Counted from the first letter of the stretch, positions 20,827 to 32,173 are shown. The stretch is 64,000 bases of DNA from Manduca sexta (GCF_014839805.1 NC_051117.1:4216001-4280000); one strand, 5' to 3'. Numbers and translations are program-made. Notes: generated by a model not told the origin, from the letters alone.

Positions 20827-21709
20827 AAGTGCATCTATTATTTATTGCGTGAATGAATGTTAATTGTACATACGCAAAATACATAACCTAAAGTAATATT
20901 CCTAATTTGGTTTGACTCACATCATTAAATCGCCTGTATAAATGTATTGTCAAGATGATAAAGTAAAAATTATTTTGTAATTAAATTTAGCTCCAGAGTT
21001 CTAACTTCTATGATACATAGAGCGGACACTGGAAAGGTTGTCATACCAAAATGATGCACTCGTGCGATGGTTACTCCCTCTACCATAAAAAGCCAAAATC
21101 TAATGCACAATACTTCACATTTTTTTTCCATATCGTGATTGGCACGTTTTTAATGCGCATGTTAGAATATTTTCTGTAAATATGTTATATTTGTATTATT
21201 ATCTAAAGACGTGGAAAATGGTGTAGATATTGCATTTCCTTAAATGTTATGTGTAAAACTATTTATATTATTTATTAGGGAAAACAAACGGTTATACATT
21301 AAAGAAAAAAACAAAACAATGCTGAATACAGTCAAATGCATAACCTACACCATTCGTTATCCACATATAATATATACCTAATTTGTAATATACAATTGTT
21401 TATTTTCCCTAATACATAAAATAAATAAATAAAAGACGCTGTGATATGTTCTAACACATACATGTTAAATAAAACTACGAATTATTGCCAATTAGTAATA
21501 ACTTTTGGTGTACAAATTTGCTCTTGATGCTCGGTCTATAATTAATTATACTGTTTAATGTGTTTTGTATAACTTCTATTTTAGTAAAATGGCCAAAGCG
21601 GTCATTGAGGTTTCAAATGTCCGCAACGAATTACCTTTAACTAGTTTAGCAATGTTCATCGCTATGAGTATTTATGTCAACAATATCTGTCGTTTGTTTT
21701 TTTGTTTTT
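20827..21709. other. AT-rich DNA with two crossed inverted repeats
   Basis: No gene. AATGGTGTAGATATTGCATT (about 21216-21236) is inverted at about 21334-21354, and TATTAGGGAAAACAAAC (about 21274-21290) is inverted at about 21397-21415. The two pairs interleave. Confidence 0.5.
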
Positions 21710-21775
21710 AAATCCGTCGAGGGTACGACGGTCCTATTCATAGCAAACACGATCGTGATTACTATGAATTGGACT
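21710..21775. repeat. Hairpin repeat A flanking a minisatellite
   Basis: AAATCCGTCGAGGGTACGAC followed by a foldback with arms GTCCTATTCATAG and CTATGAATTGGAC (12 of 13 paired) around an ACGATCGT centre. The related unit lies at 21916-21979. Confidence 0.7.
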
Positions 21776-21788
21776 GTTATATCTATTG

Positions 21789-21904
21789 CATCGAGCAACG
21801 TCATCAAGCTACATCATTGAGCAACGTCATCGAGCAACGTCATCGAGCAACGTCATCGAGCAACGTCATCGAGCAACGTCACCGAGCAACGTCATCGAGC
21901 AACA
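21789..21904 (+). repeat. 13-bp minisatellite, about 9 units
   Basis: The unit CGTCATCGAGCAA repeats about nine times with a few substitutions (CATCAAGCTA, CATTGAGC, CACCGAGC). Because 13 is not a multiple of 3, all three frames read the same 13-residue protein repeat (IEQRHRATSSSNV in different registers), which produces two overlapping open frames. No evidence of real coding. Confidence 0.9.
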
Positions 21905-21915
21905 TACAAGTCTAC

Positions 21916-21979
21916 AAATCCGCCGATGGTACTACGGTCTTATCCATAGCGGGCATAGAATGCTCGTTATGGATATGAC
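21916..21979. repeat. Hairpin repeat B flanking the minisatellite
   Basis: AAATCCGCCGATGGTACTAC, then arms GTCTTATCCATAG and TTATGGATATGAC. Direct repeat of hairpin A with paired changes in the two arms. Confidence 0.7.
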
Positions 21980-22340
21980 TGATCTACCAAGTTCATCAAT
22001 AAACATTATGAATGAATACCTCCAACCGAATTTCGGCCACGGTTAATCTCAACAGAAATCAGCAAGAAACGCCGAAGATATTATAATACGAACTCTGTTC
22101 TTTCACACTCATCCGGTGAGACGGCGAACCAACATGGCCGAAAAAAGATTAGGTGCAGGACCAACGGCTAAATATAAATAGAATTATAGTACTTGACTAT
22201 ATCATAAGTGAACATAATATTTAATTGCTGAGTATGGATACGATTGTTTTGATGAAACTCATCATGTAACATCTAATATATCTACCGATTCCTTAGTACA
22301 ATTTATTTTTGTTAATATACTGATATTCTGCTGCCAGTTC
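21980..22340. other. Nothing recognised
   Basis: No gene. Short GC-richer stretches such as ATTTCGGCCACGG and GGTGAGACGGCGAACC may belong to an unlisted repeat. Confidence 0.45.
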
Positions 22341-22560
22341 CTTAGGTTAGACGCTGATGTCGTGTGGGAAATTATACCTTCTGTTCTCAAGACTACTCAA
22401 CAAACTTCTGGCGGGAAAATAGCAGTTTTATATCTCACTAAGTCCCCGAGTCTCTTAGGTTAGATGCTGATACCGTATGTGAAATTATACCTTCTGTTCT
22501 CAAGACTATTCAGCAAACTTCTGGCGGGAAAATAGCAGTTTTATATCTCACTAAGTCCCT
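22341..22560. repeat. 113-bp tandem duplication
   Basis: Two adjacent units starting CTTAGGTTAGA.GCTGAT at 22341 and 22454 share long identical runs (ATTATACCTTCTGTTCTCAA, AAACTTCTGGCGGGAAAATA, TTATATCTCACTAAGTCCC). Few differences, so the duplication is fairly recent. Confidence 0.85.
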
Positions 22561-25500
22561 GACATTGGTGGTGTAGGCGCATTGTAGGATTTACGCCACA
22601 CGGCCAATGCAAATGGTCTTGGTGAGAACTCTACGAACGTGGAGACATTGTGCTGGTCTTCAGCTTCTGTGAGGAGCTTGACAAGTTTGTAGTCTCTGAG
22701 GTATATTTTAAGTAAGTAAAAATTGTTATCCCTATGTTTAAAGTATTAGGAATTAGGTGATGTTGAGGAATCCTATAACAACTTGGAATAAATGTACCAT
22801 GTAGGTAGGCATTTAAAGTGCCCTATTTGTTGCTATAGTATGATATTATGTTCCGTCTGTGTGCTAATTTACAGCCGAACTGCCCAATTTGATAAAATTA
22901 CATACATTTCTTTCAGCAGGATGTTCATTACGACGGTAACTATGTTATTATCAACCATGTTATAACCAATTGATCTTTCCTTAACAAATGCTTAATCAAT
23001 GTGCAAAATACTAATGGTATTTGTTAAAGCGCGCACGGGCGAAGGTTGCCGGGCCAGGTGCCTCGGGCATCCTTTGTTGAACTTCCTGCAGGTTGACTGA
23101 CCTGTACGTCCACGCCCTATACCTTGGCGCCGATATCCGTATAGAGTTGAATTTTATTAAATTTGTTGTCTTTTATGGTATTTCAAAGCAGTATTTTTTT
23201 ATATTTTTATGGTGTTTGGTGATATATTAATATAACTATTAAAATGTGTATAATAATGTTTTTTTGTGTTGATGTGTCCGCAGCGCTCTTAAATTTGTAA
23301 TGTTTTCATTTCGATTACAAATTGAAGAGCGTGTCTTAAGACTTTGTTAAAAGCTGCCTGCTTTGGAGGGACTAGATCGATGCTCTACCAAGGATGGATT
23401 CACACTCATATGTTGATCGGTCGTCTATAACCTAATGCCGGTAAAGTATGACACTCTTAACTGCTAATCTATAATAGCAATTTTAGTATTATGTTCAATT
23501 GCAGTTATTTTGTTAATAATAAATATGGTATTATTATTCCCATACTTTTTGCTATTTATACGTCCAAAAAAATCTTTGTTTTGAACAATATTTATAAAGC
23601 CATAATGATTTTAAATTTTCTCCACAAATATTCGACCTTATTTGGACAGTGTAATTAGTTAATGCATTTGTTTTTCAAAATGCTAACTTAATTTTACCCA
23701 AGCATATTTAATCATAACGCCTTTAAAATAAATAAATTATTAAAAACCCTGCTTCAATGGCGCTACTTTCGCATTTTTGTTTTAGGTTAGCGTTGTCGGT
23801 ACAAGATATTAGGTCCACATTTTACGTCAAAATAAGGAAGCTATTTGCCTGATCAGGCTATACTAATTCTCAGTTTCTCGATAATCGAAGAGAATTTCAT
23901 AGAATATCTGCTTGAGTTATAACTAAAAATATTTGTATTTTGTTGCAGAAAGGAGTTCACTATCAACAGCATATCGTTACCTCTTCTATAATCAAAGCCT
24001 GAAGATGGAGGTGGAAAAAAAACTGTTAGCGGTGAATGGAATCATAAATATAAAAGAATGTAAGTTTTATTACAAATGGTGTATGGATCTTGGTACCAGA
24101 GACGTCTTGTTTCGTAGTTAGCGATGCCACTGCCGCCCTCCTTTTCATTTTGACACTGCGTTGACCTGTCAAATTAGTTTATAAATTAGTATTATGAACA
24201 TGTATATTTAAATTAATAATTATAATATGTAGTAGATATGTACGATCAGCCCCTAATGACTTATATTGTAATACATACTTCTGGCCTTTTTTATTTGAGG
24301 CTGACTGTACATACATATGTGTGTAAAGTAGAAGAAGCTGGAGAATATTGTATTGTATAGCATTAAAAATAATTTGTATATTTTAGTAAAGTTATTTCTA
24401 AATTTGTACAAAATTCACGTAATGAATGTTTAAACTTGTACGAAATACACAATTTGTAAACTGTCACAGTTGTTTTACTTGGGTGCCGTGTTGTAACATC
24501 TCTACAGATGTCCCGAAATGTTTGTTGTTTTTGTTTCTCGTCGTGTGAGATACAAGGAAGAGTAACATACAGCCACTTAGAATGTTAATGCGTTTGTATG
24601 AAAACGGTAAATTTTTACATTTTAAATGTATGTTTTATTACAATGAACATGATATTGTTAAACGACTCCTTAATTCAAACACACATACTTCCAATTACGT
24701 ATTTGATGCCTCATCCTTTTGTGAATAAAATTAATATCTTGCATCAGCGCATTATTGCTACAAGTTGACATGTTTTACTTATTAAAATATTATCATATTT
24801 ACTTATTAAAATATTTATACTTATATGAATTTTCATATTACACTTCTTATGTAAAAGAACGCACATTATCACATGAATTATCTTTGTCTAGACGTGGGAA
24901 AAAATGTAATAAATTAATTATACACTGAACAGTACATCATTAGACAAACCCATGTTAACGTAAAGGCACATACACATGCCTGACGAAACAGTAGCATGCA
25001 TGGCAGTTAATGGCATGAAGAAGTGACTGACATAGGTACTGTCACATACTTTTATTCCGGGAAAATAAAGCGGAACTTTATTCCGGAAAAACTCGTATCA
25101 CGCGGGCAAAACCTCGAGGAAAAATGAGTACTCTTTGTAACATGATAAAAGTTTTGTATATGGAGTAATCTGTAAGAATCTGTATCTATCTAACATGTCT
25201 CGGAGTCTACCCTGCGACTGCTGAAAACTCTATGGTGACTATTTCGAACCCGTGATAAGACTGAGTCAGACCTCTATATACTTGACAAAAACTAACATTG
25301 AGAGCAATTTATCGCTAACTGTCTAATGTCTACCCAACATAGTCTTGTATTTGTTTTGCCTTAAATATGTTCATAAATTTTCAATACTTATGTCTCATTT
25401 GGACTCGCGACGAATTACTTGGCGAATGATTCGTGCACGAATAAGTTACTATGATTTATGATACCTCCTCCCTGCGTCGTTCTCCTCAGTTCTGAGGGTC

Positions 25501-25758
25501 GTGACCACCTCTCACCTCTCACCTGTGATTTTTGATACATACACCCGAATATAAGTTGTGGACAACGCTGAGTTGTTCATTTGTATAAGTGTAAGAAATA
25601 TTAATTTGTAATGCCGAATGCGAACTGTTTGCTGGTTTGTTAAATATATAAAAAAAACACGTCGAATTGATAACCTTCTCTTTTTTTGCAGTCGGTTAAT
25701 AAGTTGGTCACACACTCGCGTTCGTGACTATTCGGCTGTATTCGGCAAGTCTAACCGC
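22561..25758. other. Intergenic DNA, nothing coding recognised
   Basis: 22564-22631 (GACATTGGTGGTGTAGGC ... TACGCCACACGGCCAATGC) looks like a distant member of the palindrome family at 18.7-19.9 kb. A GC-rich stretch at about 23030-23140 is unexplained. The rest is AT-rich without supported exons. Confidence 0.4.
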
Positions 25759-25914
25759 CATTTTCAATAAACGATCCCAATTGCTTTTTTTGACATATCT
25801 CAAAAATGGTCCAATCAGAGCAAAGATTTTTCCAACATGCTTGCAAATGAGTAATTTTGATTGGTTCATTCTCGGGATCGGATAGAAGATTGAGATTGGG
25901 ATCGTTTATTGAAA
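25759..25914. mobile_element. MITE M2
   Basis: Ends ATTTTCAATAAACGATCCCA and TGGGATCGTTTATTGAAAA are perfect inverted repeats of about 19 bp. Inner CCAATCAGAGCAAA and TGATTGGTTC also face each other. A left-half relative is at 32085-32173, and a right-end trace (AAGATTGGGATCGATAATAG) at about 53508. No coding sequence. TSD not resolved. Confidence 0.75.
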
Positions 25915-26485
25915 ACAATTGAATATTAGGGGTTATATATGACATTAAGGAATTATGACAATACATTGTGTGAAATATGAATAAAATACATGCATAAATT
26001 TGTTCTAAATAGACATATTCAGGTAGTTTCCACATCGTCTCTAGAGAGAAGAGAGTGCTCGAGGCACTCAACATAGAAAAGTGGGCGTATATCTAAGAGA
26101 TTACATGGATACACCTCTATGAAAGATGATGTAGTAATTTCATCCCTAACACAAGGCGTTAGACTTCATTGTTGGTTATCCAACAGAAAACACCTTAATA
26201 TTTAAATTGTACATAGTATAATATTTGAACTTAAAGAAGGCGAAATACCTCGAAAACGTATTAATTCTTTCACAGTGTTTCGTAGAAATTGTCCAAAAAA
26301 TTTCCTCTTGTATTTCATTACATCAAGCGTAAAGTTGGAAAGATTTAACATTGCTTTAAGTATTTTAGTATAAAAATATAAATTTACATAAAAAAAAATT
26401 AAAACTATAAAGCAATTTACAAGAAATTATTTTGATAAATTAATATTACTTATATATAGATATTATCTTTGAAATGGAAAATAGA

Positions 26486-26742
26486 TTAATTAACACAACC
26501 AGTAATGGGAACTAAAATATATAGCGTACAAGGTTTAGAAAATGACAGGTCATTGGTCGACATGCCGGTGTATATAGTGTTAGGGAGTCGGCTCAATGCT
26601 CGCTCCGACGATGATAAACTCCCGAAGGTAGATATTGGGTTGTAAGAACGGTGAAACCTACATAACTGTACCACTCACCCCTCTAGTGGCGGTAGCGATG
26701 AAGATTATCCCCCGCGATAAAAAAAAAAAGAAAAAAAGGAAC
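26486..26742 (+). mobile_element. Possible retroelement 3' end with A-rich tail
   Basis: A moderately GC-rich segment (GTCATTGGTCGACATGCCGG, GGCTCAATGCTCGCTCCGAC, CCTCTAGTGGCGGTAGCG) ends CCCCCGCGAT then a long A/G-rich tail (about 26718-26740). The shape suggests a LINE or SINE 3' end. No second copy was found in the window. Confidence 0.35.
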
Positions 26743-27254
26743 ATCCTTACAAAAGTTAGTTGCAGATTATTGACTATCTTTTTTTGTACTAGTTCATGAT
26801 GTAAACATTGCTATTAATTTTTCTTCTGTAGATTGATCAGGTTGATCATAAATATATAAAAAATAACCACATTCCTTAGGATAGAACGTACCTACATTAG
26901 AAACTCATTCTGCTAAAGTAATCAGAAACTTGAAATAAATCAATTCAAGCAACGAAACATTACCCCACACACATCACTGTCTGTCCATAATTCAATCAGT
27001 ATTCATTACCGGTCTGGAATCTAGAGAACGCTACAACAATGCCTTAGGGAACGAATTAATGTACCGACGGGTAGACGCTACGTTTCGAACGGTCAAATTG
27101 GCGTTTTTACTGAGCAAAAATATTCTACCGGTTTTAAGGTTCGTGTTCTACAACAGTACGAAAAGAGGAACGGCTCACTAGCTTATAAGGTTGTAAAATA
27201 GTCGCAAATGATTTATGTAAAACGTGCCTAATTAGTTATTTCGATCCAATATAC

Positions 27255-27560
27255 AATTATTTTTTTTTTCGCGGAGAATGTCCCTTATTACTACCGCCCA
27301 GTCTTCGCGGGGGGCGACTGAGCGATTATGTTGGGATAACCGTTGTCTTACGACCCGACAATTGAAGTGGCCCGGGACGCTCGGGCTGCGGTCGGGCCGA
27401 GTACCTAACCTACGTCCCTACGCAACGGCCTACCAACTAAAACTCCGCGTTGACCATCTTCGGCGCATAAGGGACGACTGCGGGCTTCCCCGAGACAGCA
27501 GGTCCGAGTCTTCGTCCGCGGCCGCCCCTGCGCGGTGCCGCCTTGCGGCCCGTCTCCTAA
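27255..27560 (-). mobile_element. LINE 3' region, reverse orientation
   Basis: Read on the minus strand, a GC-rich 300-bp block ends in ATTCTCCGCG followed by a run of A (plus-strand T-run at about 27259-27270), the layout of a 5'-truncated non-LTR retrotransposon. The abrupt change from AT-rich to GC-rich supports an insertion. The clade (possibly R1-like) is a guess. The 99-codon plus-strand frame across it starts beside the tail and has no motif. Confidence 0.45.
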
Positions 27561-27957
27561 TATACATATATACATAGTTCACAATCCACATAAAACTTAT
27601 GGACGGATGAAAATAACATTCTTTCACTGTTGATACCTAACTAATTACTATCTACGTTTAAAATACGTCTATTCAGGAAACGCAGCGTCAGGCGCGCGTT
27701 TTCTCCGCCATTTATAGTCCTCGCCTAAACCACCCTATGCCGACCCTCGCACGGAATCCATCGGGCTTGTTGTTTTTCGGTTAATTTGATTCCGAGAAAA
27801 GAGCGACCGGCCCGCCGGCGCGTTTTTAACACGGCCGTGGATTTTCCAAATGAGTTTTATATGGGTTTTTCGGCTAATTTAATCTGTGGTATTTATTTTT
27901 ATCTGCCGTTGACCGGTTTAGTATTTTGTATTAAATGGATACTGAATGAATTCATCA
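27561..27957. other. Unassigned, GC-rich centre
   Basis: GGAAACGCAGCGTCAGGCGC and CGACCGGCCCGCCGGCGCG runs are set in AT-rich DNA. Neither a gene nor a shared repeat was recognised. Could be conserved noncoding DNA. Confidence 0.35.
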
Positions 27958-28207
27958 TTCATCATCAGCCCTGTATTATACACTGTCCCACTGTTGGGCA
28001 CAGGCCTCCTCTGCTACTGAGAGGGATTAGGCCTTAGTCCACCACGCTGGCCTAGTGCGGATTGGTAGACTTCATTCACCCTCGAAATCCCTATAGAGAA
28101 CTTCTCAGGTATGCAGGTTTCCTCACGACACGTTTTCCTTCACCGTTAAAGCAGGCGACAATTCACAAAGAATACACACATAATTTTTAAGAACAGTCAA
28201 AGCTATG
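27958..28207 (-). mobile_element. SINE-A, head lost, reverse orientation
   Basis: CATCAGCCCTGTATTATACA through CCACGCTGGCCTAGTGCGG and TTTTCCTTCACCGTTAAAGC match the SINE-A body in reverse complement. It stops at about 28207 before the tRNA-like head. Confidence 0.8.
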
Positions 28208-29289
28208 TGCTGAATGAATGACTCAGTCGAAAATATTTCTTTAGCAAACTTTTATTGAAATATATAAAAGACGGTAATCGGATACATGGACGCATTGCAG
28301 CTTTAACACAGCGTCATCTAGCGGCAGATTATACAACTACCTTCCAAAGCTATTTCATATTCATCTCTGTCCCATACAACAAAGTGAAAATTCAATATGA
28401 AAGGAATTTGATTTAAAGTTTTTGAATTGGATTCTAACTTAATATATCGGGGGCGTTTGCGTTGATCACGTTACCGTGATACGGTTATTTAAACTGGGAT
28501 TAGTCCGTAACAGATATTAGTTAAGTTAGAACGCGTTATAGGAATATCGAATATAAATTGAGTCGATGTTAAATATTGGTGAATATACGTCTACTGCTGA
28601 TTTTAACGGATTCTTTTTTTCGACTTTTGTTTAAAATTTTCTATTCGCTTCTGAATTAACATTATTGTGAACTTGTATGATCTCACCAATATTTATTACA
28701 GCAAAACCCATAAATTACATACAAATAAAATTAAGCCTTAAAACAGTAGAACAAGGTTTTTGCATAATGTATCTGCGAAGTATTTCCTTCGATTTCCTCA
28801 CTTATTTATACTTTTAGTCATTAAATAAACCTAAATATTGTGAGTGTTTTATTATTTTGTATTGTCTTTGCTAAAAATTTTAGACAGTGTTTAATTATAA
28901 TAGTCTTTAGTTCTACAATACATTCGTCTTAGACCAAAAACAAAACCACTCTTAAACGTAACCATAACGACCCAACAAAATAAATAGCGACTCGCATAAA
29001 CCCGAACACTGTTCAGCGAATCTCGTTTTCTTTCATAATACATTAACGTTTACGTTTCGCCGGCACGTTTCGGTAACAACGTCTGATATTCATGAAATTA
29101 TTATGTGTCGCATTCGTAATTCTTGGTACTTCACCCCTGTGTAAGAGAATGAATGGCGTCTTAGGATTTTAATGCTTGTAATATTCTTATCTTGGCACTT
29201 GCAGAAATGTGATTTGAGAACGGTTTTAGGTGTGTTAGATTTGGGTTGTTTGAATTATAGAGGAAATTTCGTTTTGTTTTATAGATAAC
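28208..29289. other. Nothing recognised
   Basis: AT-rich DNA without supported genes or shared repeats. Confidence 0.5.
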
Positions 29290-29545
29290 TTGCTTTTGCT
29301 CGCGGCTTCGTCCGCGTGAAGAAGTTTTCCGGGATATTTTTTTTCCGATTTACTTTATATGTATCGTTATAATATAGCCACATTACACAAGATCATTGTA
29401 AATTGTAGCCTATGAGTTTTACTGATGTATAACCAATATAACTGTAAAGTTTCAGAAGAATCTGTTAAGTAGTTTTTTCGTGAAAGAAGAATAAACATAC
29501 ATACATCCATCCTCACAAACTTTCGCATTTATAATATTAGTAGAT
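29290..29545 (+). repeat. Lepidopteran interspersed repeat (helitron/MINE-like)
   Basis: Starts TTGCTTTTGCTCGCGGCTTCGTCCGCGTG and ends CACAAACTTTCGCATTTATAATATTAGTAG, with CATACATACATCCATCC before the end. These are well-known landmarks of a very abundant lepidopteran noncoding repeat, often described as helitron-like. Related copies are at 34345, 39190, 60905 and 62055. The class is from general knowledge, not shown here. Confidence 0.55.
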
Positions 29546-29661
29546 TTTTTTTTTCATTTGTATACGAGCGCGGCAAAGTAAAGACGTCTTAGTTGTGCTT
29601 CGGGCCACAACGTAATTTCATTGACCTACTTCCGTATCTAAAAATCAAATTCAACGTTCTA

Positions 29662-30966
29662 CTTAGTCTGGCCATAAATACTGTTACACTTAATTATAAA
29701 AAAATATTACATTTGAATTTCGAATCTGTCATTTTTATACGATTGTTCATTGTGTTTTCTCATTTTGGCGCCAATACATTGTAAAATATTTTGCGATATT
29801 AAAATGGTGTGGGGTGATAAAGAGAACCGAATCGCTGTGATAGCATTACACAAAGTAGGTATGGAGCCAAATGCAATTTTTAAAACTCTCCATACACTTG
29901 GTATTAGTAAAATGTTTGTGTACCGGGCTATTAATAGGTACAATGAGACCTCCTCTGTTTGTGACAGAAAAGATCTGGCCGTCCACGTAGTGTTCGTACG
30001 AAAAAGGTGGTCAAAGCAGTAAGGGAAAGAATTCGAAGAAATCCTGTCCGAAAGCAAAAGATTTTATCTCGGGAAATGAAGATAGCACCTAGAACCATGT
30101 CGCGTATTTTAAAAGATGACTTAGGACTTGCAGCCTATAAGAGACGCACTGGCCATTTCTTAACTGATAATTTAAAGAAGAATAGGGTGGTAAAATCGAA
30201 ACAACTACTGAAGCGGTACGCAAAGGGAGGTCACAGAAAAATTTTGTTTACGGATGAGAAAATTTTTACAATTGAGCAACATTTTAACAAACAAAATGAC
30301 CGTATTTATGCTCAAAGCTCTAAGGAAGCTTCCCAATTAGTCGACAGAGTGCAACGTGGACATTATCCGACTTCAGTGATGGTTTGGTGGGGTGTTAGCT
30401 ATGAAGGAGTGACTGAGCCATATTTTTGTGAAAAGGTATCAAAACATCGGCACAAGTGTATCAAGATACCATTCTTGAGAAGGTAGTTAAGCCCCTTAAC
30501 ATCACCATGTTCAATAACCAAGTATGGTCCTTCCAGCAAGACTCGGCGCCGGGTCATAAAGCTCGGTCCACGCAGTCTTGGTTGGAATCGAACGTTTCGG
30601 ACTTCATCAGAGCTGAAGACTGGCCGTCGTCTAGTCCCGATCTTAATCCGCTGGATTATGATTTGTGGTCAGTTTTAGAGAGTACAGCTTGCTCTAAACG
30701 CCATGATAATTTGGAGTCCCTAAAACAATCTATACGATTGGCAGTGAAGAATTTTCCCATGGAAAGAGTGCGTGCTTCTATTGATAACTGGCCTCATCGT
30801 TTAAAGGACTGTATTGCAGCCAATGGAGACCACTTCGAATAAGCTTTTTATATTTTTAATTGTTTTATATTTATGTATTAAACTGACACACTGTAAAAGT
30901 AATAAATGTTATTTGCAGTTAACAATTTTCTTTTTTCTTTATTACAATATTTATGGCAAGACTAGG
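29662..30966 (+). mobile_element. Mariner-family transposon, 1305 bp, both ends present
   Basis: Terminal inverted repeats are CTTAGTCTGGCCATAAATAC at the left and GTATTT-type complement ATATTTATGGCAAGACTAGG at the right (about 20 of 26 matched). Target duplication TA is at 29660-29661 and 30967-30968. Total length and a single transposase frame are normal for mariner. The transposase is broken, so this copy cannot move itself, but the ends may still be recognised by a related transposase. Confidence 0.9.
29804..30842 (+). pseudogene. Mariner transposase, two frameshifts (DD37D spacing)
   Basis: Transposase of the IS630/Tc1/mariner superfamily, which cuts and pastes the element at TA sites. 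The N-terminal HTH region (MVWGDKENRIAVIALHKVGM onward) is open to about 29970. The frame then shifts, continues through an RILKDDLGLAAYKRR segment and LFTDEKIF (first catalytic Asp), shifts again at an A-run near 30433, and continues through QQDSAPGHKA (second Asp) and SSPDLNPLDYDLW (third Asp). There are 37 residues between the second and third Asp, so D,D37D rather than the D,D34D of classic mariners. That spacing is known from basal mariner / maT-type elements, including silkworm ones. Each shift looks like a one-base loss. The length is otherwise family-typical, about 346 codons. Confidence 0.9.
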
Positions 30967-30993
30967 TATTTATTTTAACACAAAAAAATATAT

Positions 30994-31192
30994 CGAACAT
31001 TGAAATTAAACTAATTTTCCGGATTCTATCGCGGTTTTCGGCTTTTGCAGCCTTCATGGTCACGGGGGGACCATGAAGGCTGCAAAGTCTTCGAAACGTC
31101 GGGAGAAAAATAAAAAACAAAACACCGCGATAGAATCCGGAAAATTAGTTTAATTTCAATGTCTAACATTCGCGTAAATATAAGAAATCATT
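30994..31192. mobile_element. Foldback element F, copy 1
   Basis: Outer arms at 30999-31035 and 31124-31160 are identical in inverted orientation over 37 bp (ATTGAAATTAAACTAATTTT and on to CGCGGT). An inner 18-bp perfect stem, TTTGCAGCCTTCATGGTC (31044-31061) with GACCATGAAGGCTGCAAA (31069-31086), surrounds a 7-nt G-rich loop. The conserved core TTCGAAACGTCGGGAGAAAA follows, then CTAACATTCGCGTAAATATA. It starts about 28 bp from the mariner end. Confidence 0.8.
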
Positions 31193-31439
31193 AAATATAT
31201 TGAAACTTAGACTCACCACACAACTTGAGCAATATAGAAAAAAGCTTTATTTCAGTTTTAATTAGGGGGGCCACTTGGATAGCTTAGCGGGCTGCAGGCT
31301 GATTATAACTAGTCTTACTTCAAATCTTTATCGTCTACCTCCTCATTATTATGTTTTAGATTTTAATTAAATATGTTGTTAGTGGTAAATGCTGTGTTCA
31401 CCTATTAGTAGCACACATATCAGATAGTGTATACCTTGT

Positions 31440-31503
31440 TGTTTTATTGTATTGAATTGTGTAATATGTAGTGCTGTTGGTGTACCTTATTACAAATAAA
31501 TAA
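31440..31503 (+). mobile_element. Possible LINE 3' tail
   Basis: GTGCTGTTGGTGTACCTTAT then TACAAATAAATAA resembles the polyadenylated end of lepidopteran LINEs, directly followed by a SINE-B fragment. Too short to classify. Confidence 0.35.
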
Positions 31504-31504
31504 C

Positions 31505-31690
31505 ACACACAACATCACGCATTTATCCCCGAAGAGGTATGTAGAGGCGCAATCAAGGCACCCACTTTTCGCCAAGTGTGTTCCGTCCCATAATGTGACA
31601 GGGGGCGAGCCTATCGCCATATCGATACTGAGCAGAAAAACCCAAATATCACATTGCCCGACCCAGGATTCGAACCCAGGACCTCAGATA
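31505..31690 (-). mobile_element. SINE-B, truncated head and internal deletion, reverse
   Basis: CATCACGCATTTATCCCCGA through GGGGGCGAGCCTATCGCCAT and CACATTGCCCGACCCAGGAT. The segment between GCCATATCG and ATACTGAGCAG is missing compared with the 48537 copy. It ends at CCAGGACCTCAG, so the box A half of the head is gone. Confidence 0.75.
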
Positions 31691-32084
31691 ATACACAAAT
31701 AAATAAATAAGTAGATAACAGTTGAACTATGTTCTCATAACTAGTGGAATCCTTCGAACCGTCGCACGCAAATGTCTCGTTCATGACCTTTACAATAACC
31801 GGTGGCACGTGGACCCATTCATCATACTCTGTGTCTCCGGCATGCTCGGGAGGGTGGTGCACGTGTACTGATGACGTCATAAAGAATTTATGTAAGGAAA
31901 TCTTTGAGAGCTTGCTGCAGTTGTTTTGAATTTGAAATCATTATTTTAGTCTTCTTGTTCACTGCTAATGAAAATGTTTTGTTGTTGTTAGTCGAGTACC
32001 AACACTGGTTACTTTGTGTACTATGATATACTATGACTACGTAAATATGTGGAAGAGAAAATAAAACCATTAATTTGATTTTTA

Positions 32085-32173
32085 ACCGCCATTTTCAATA
32101 CACGATTTTAATTGGTTTTTTCGATCCGTCTCAAAAAGAACCAATCAGAAGAAACATTTTTTACATGCTTGCA
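32085..32173. mobile_element. MITE M2, left half
   Basis: CCGCCATTTTCAATACACGA, TCTCAAAAAGAACCAATCAG and ACATGCTTGCAAATGA match M2 at 25751-25850. The right terminal repeat is absent. Confidence 0.65.

Noticed and set aside
21789..21904. CRISPR-like array or repeat protein gene
   Set aside because: Units are contiguous 13-mers without spacers. Open frames in all three phases follow from the 13-bp period.
27278..27577. 99-codon gene in GC-rich DNA
   Set aside because: Lies against the retroelement tail, in the opposite orientation to the likely LINE fragment. Arg-rich chance translation of GC-rich sequence.
29707..30057. 116-codon minus-strand open frame
   Set aside because: Shadow of the mariner transposase.
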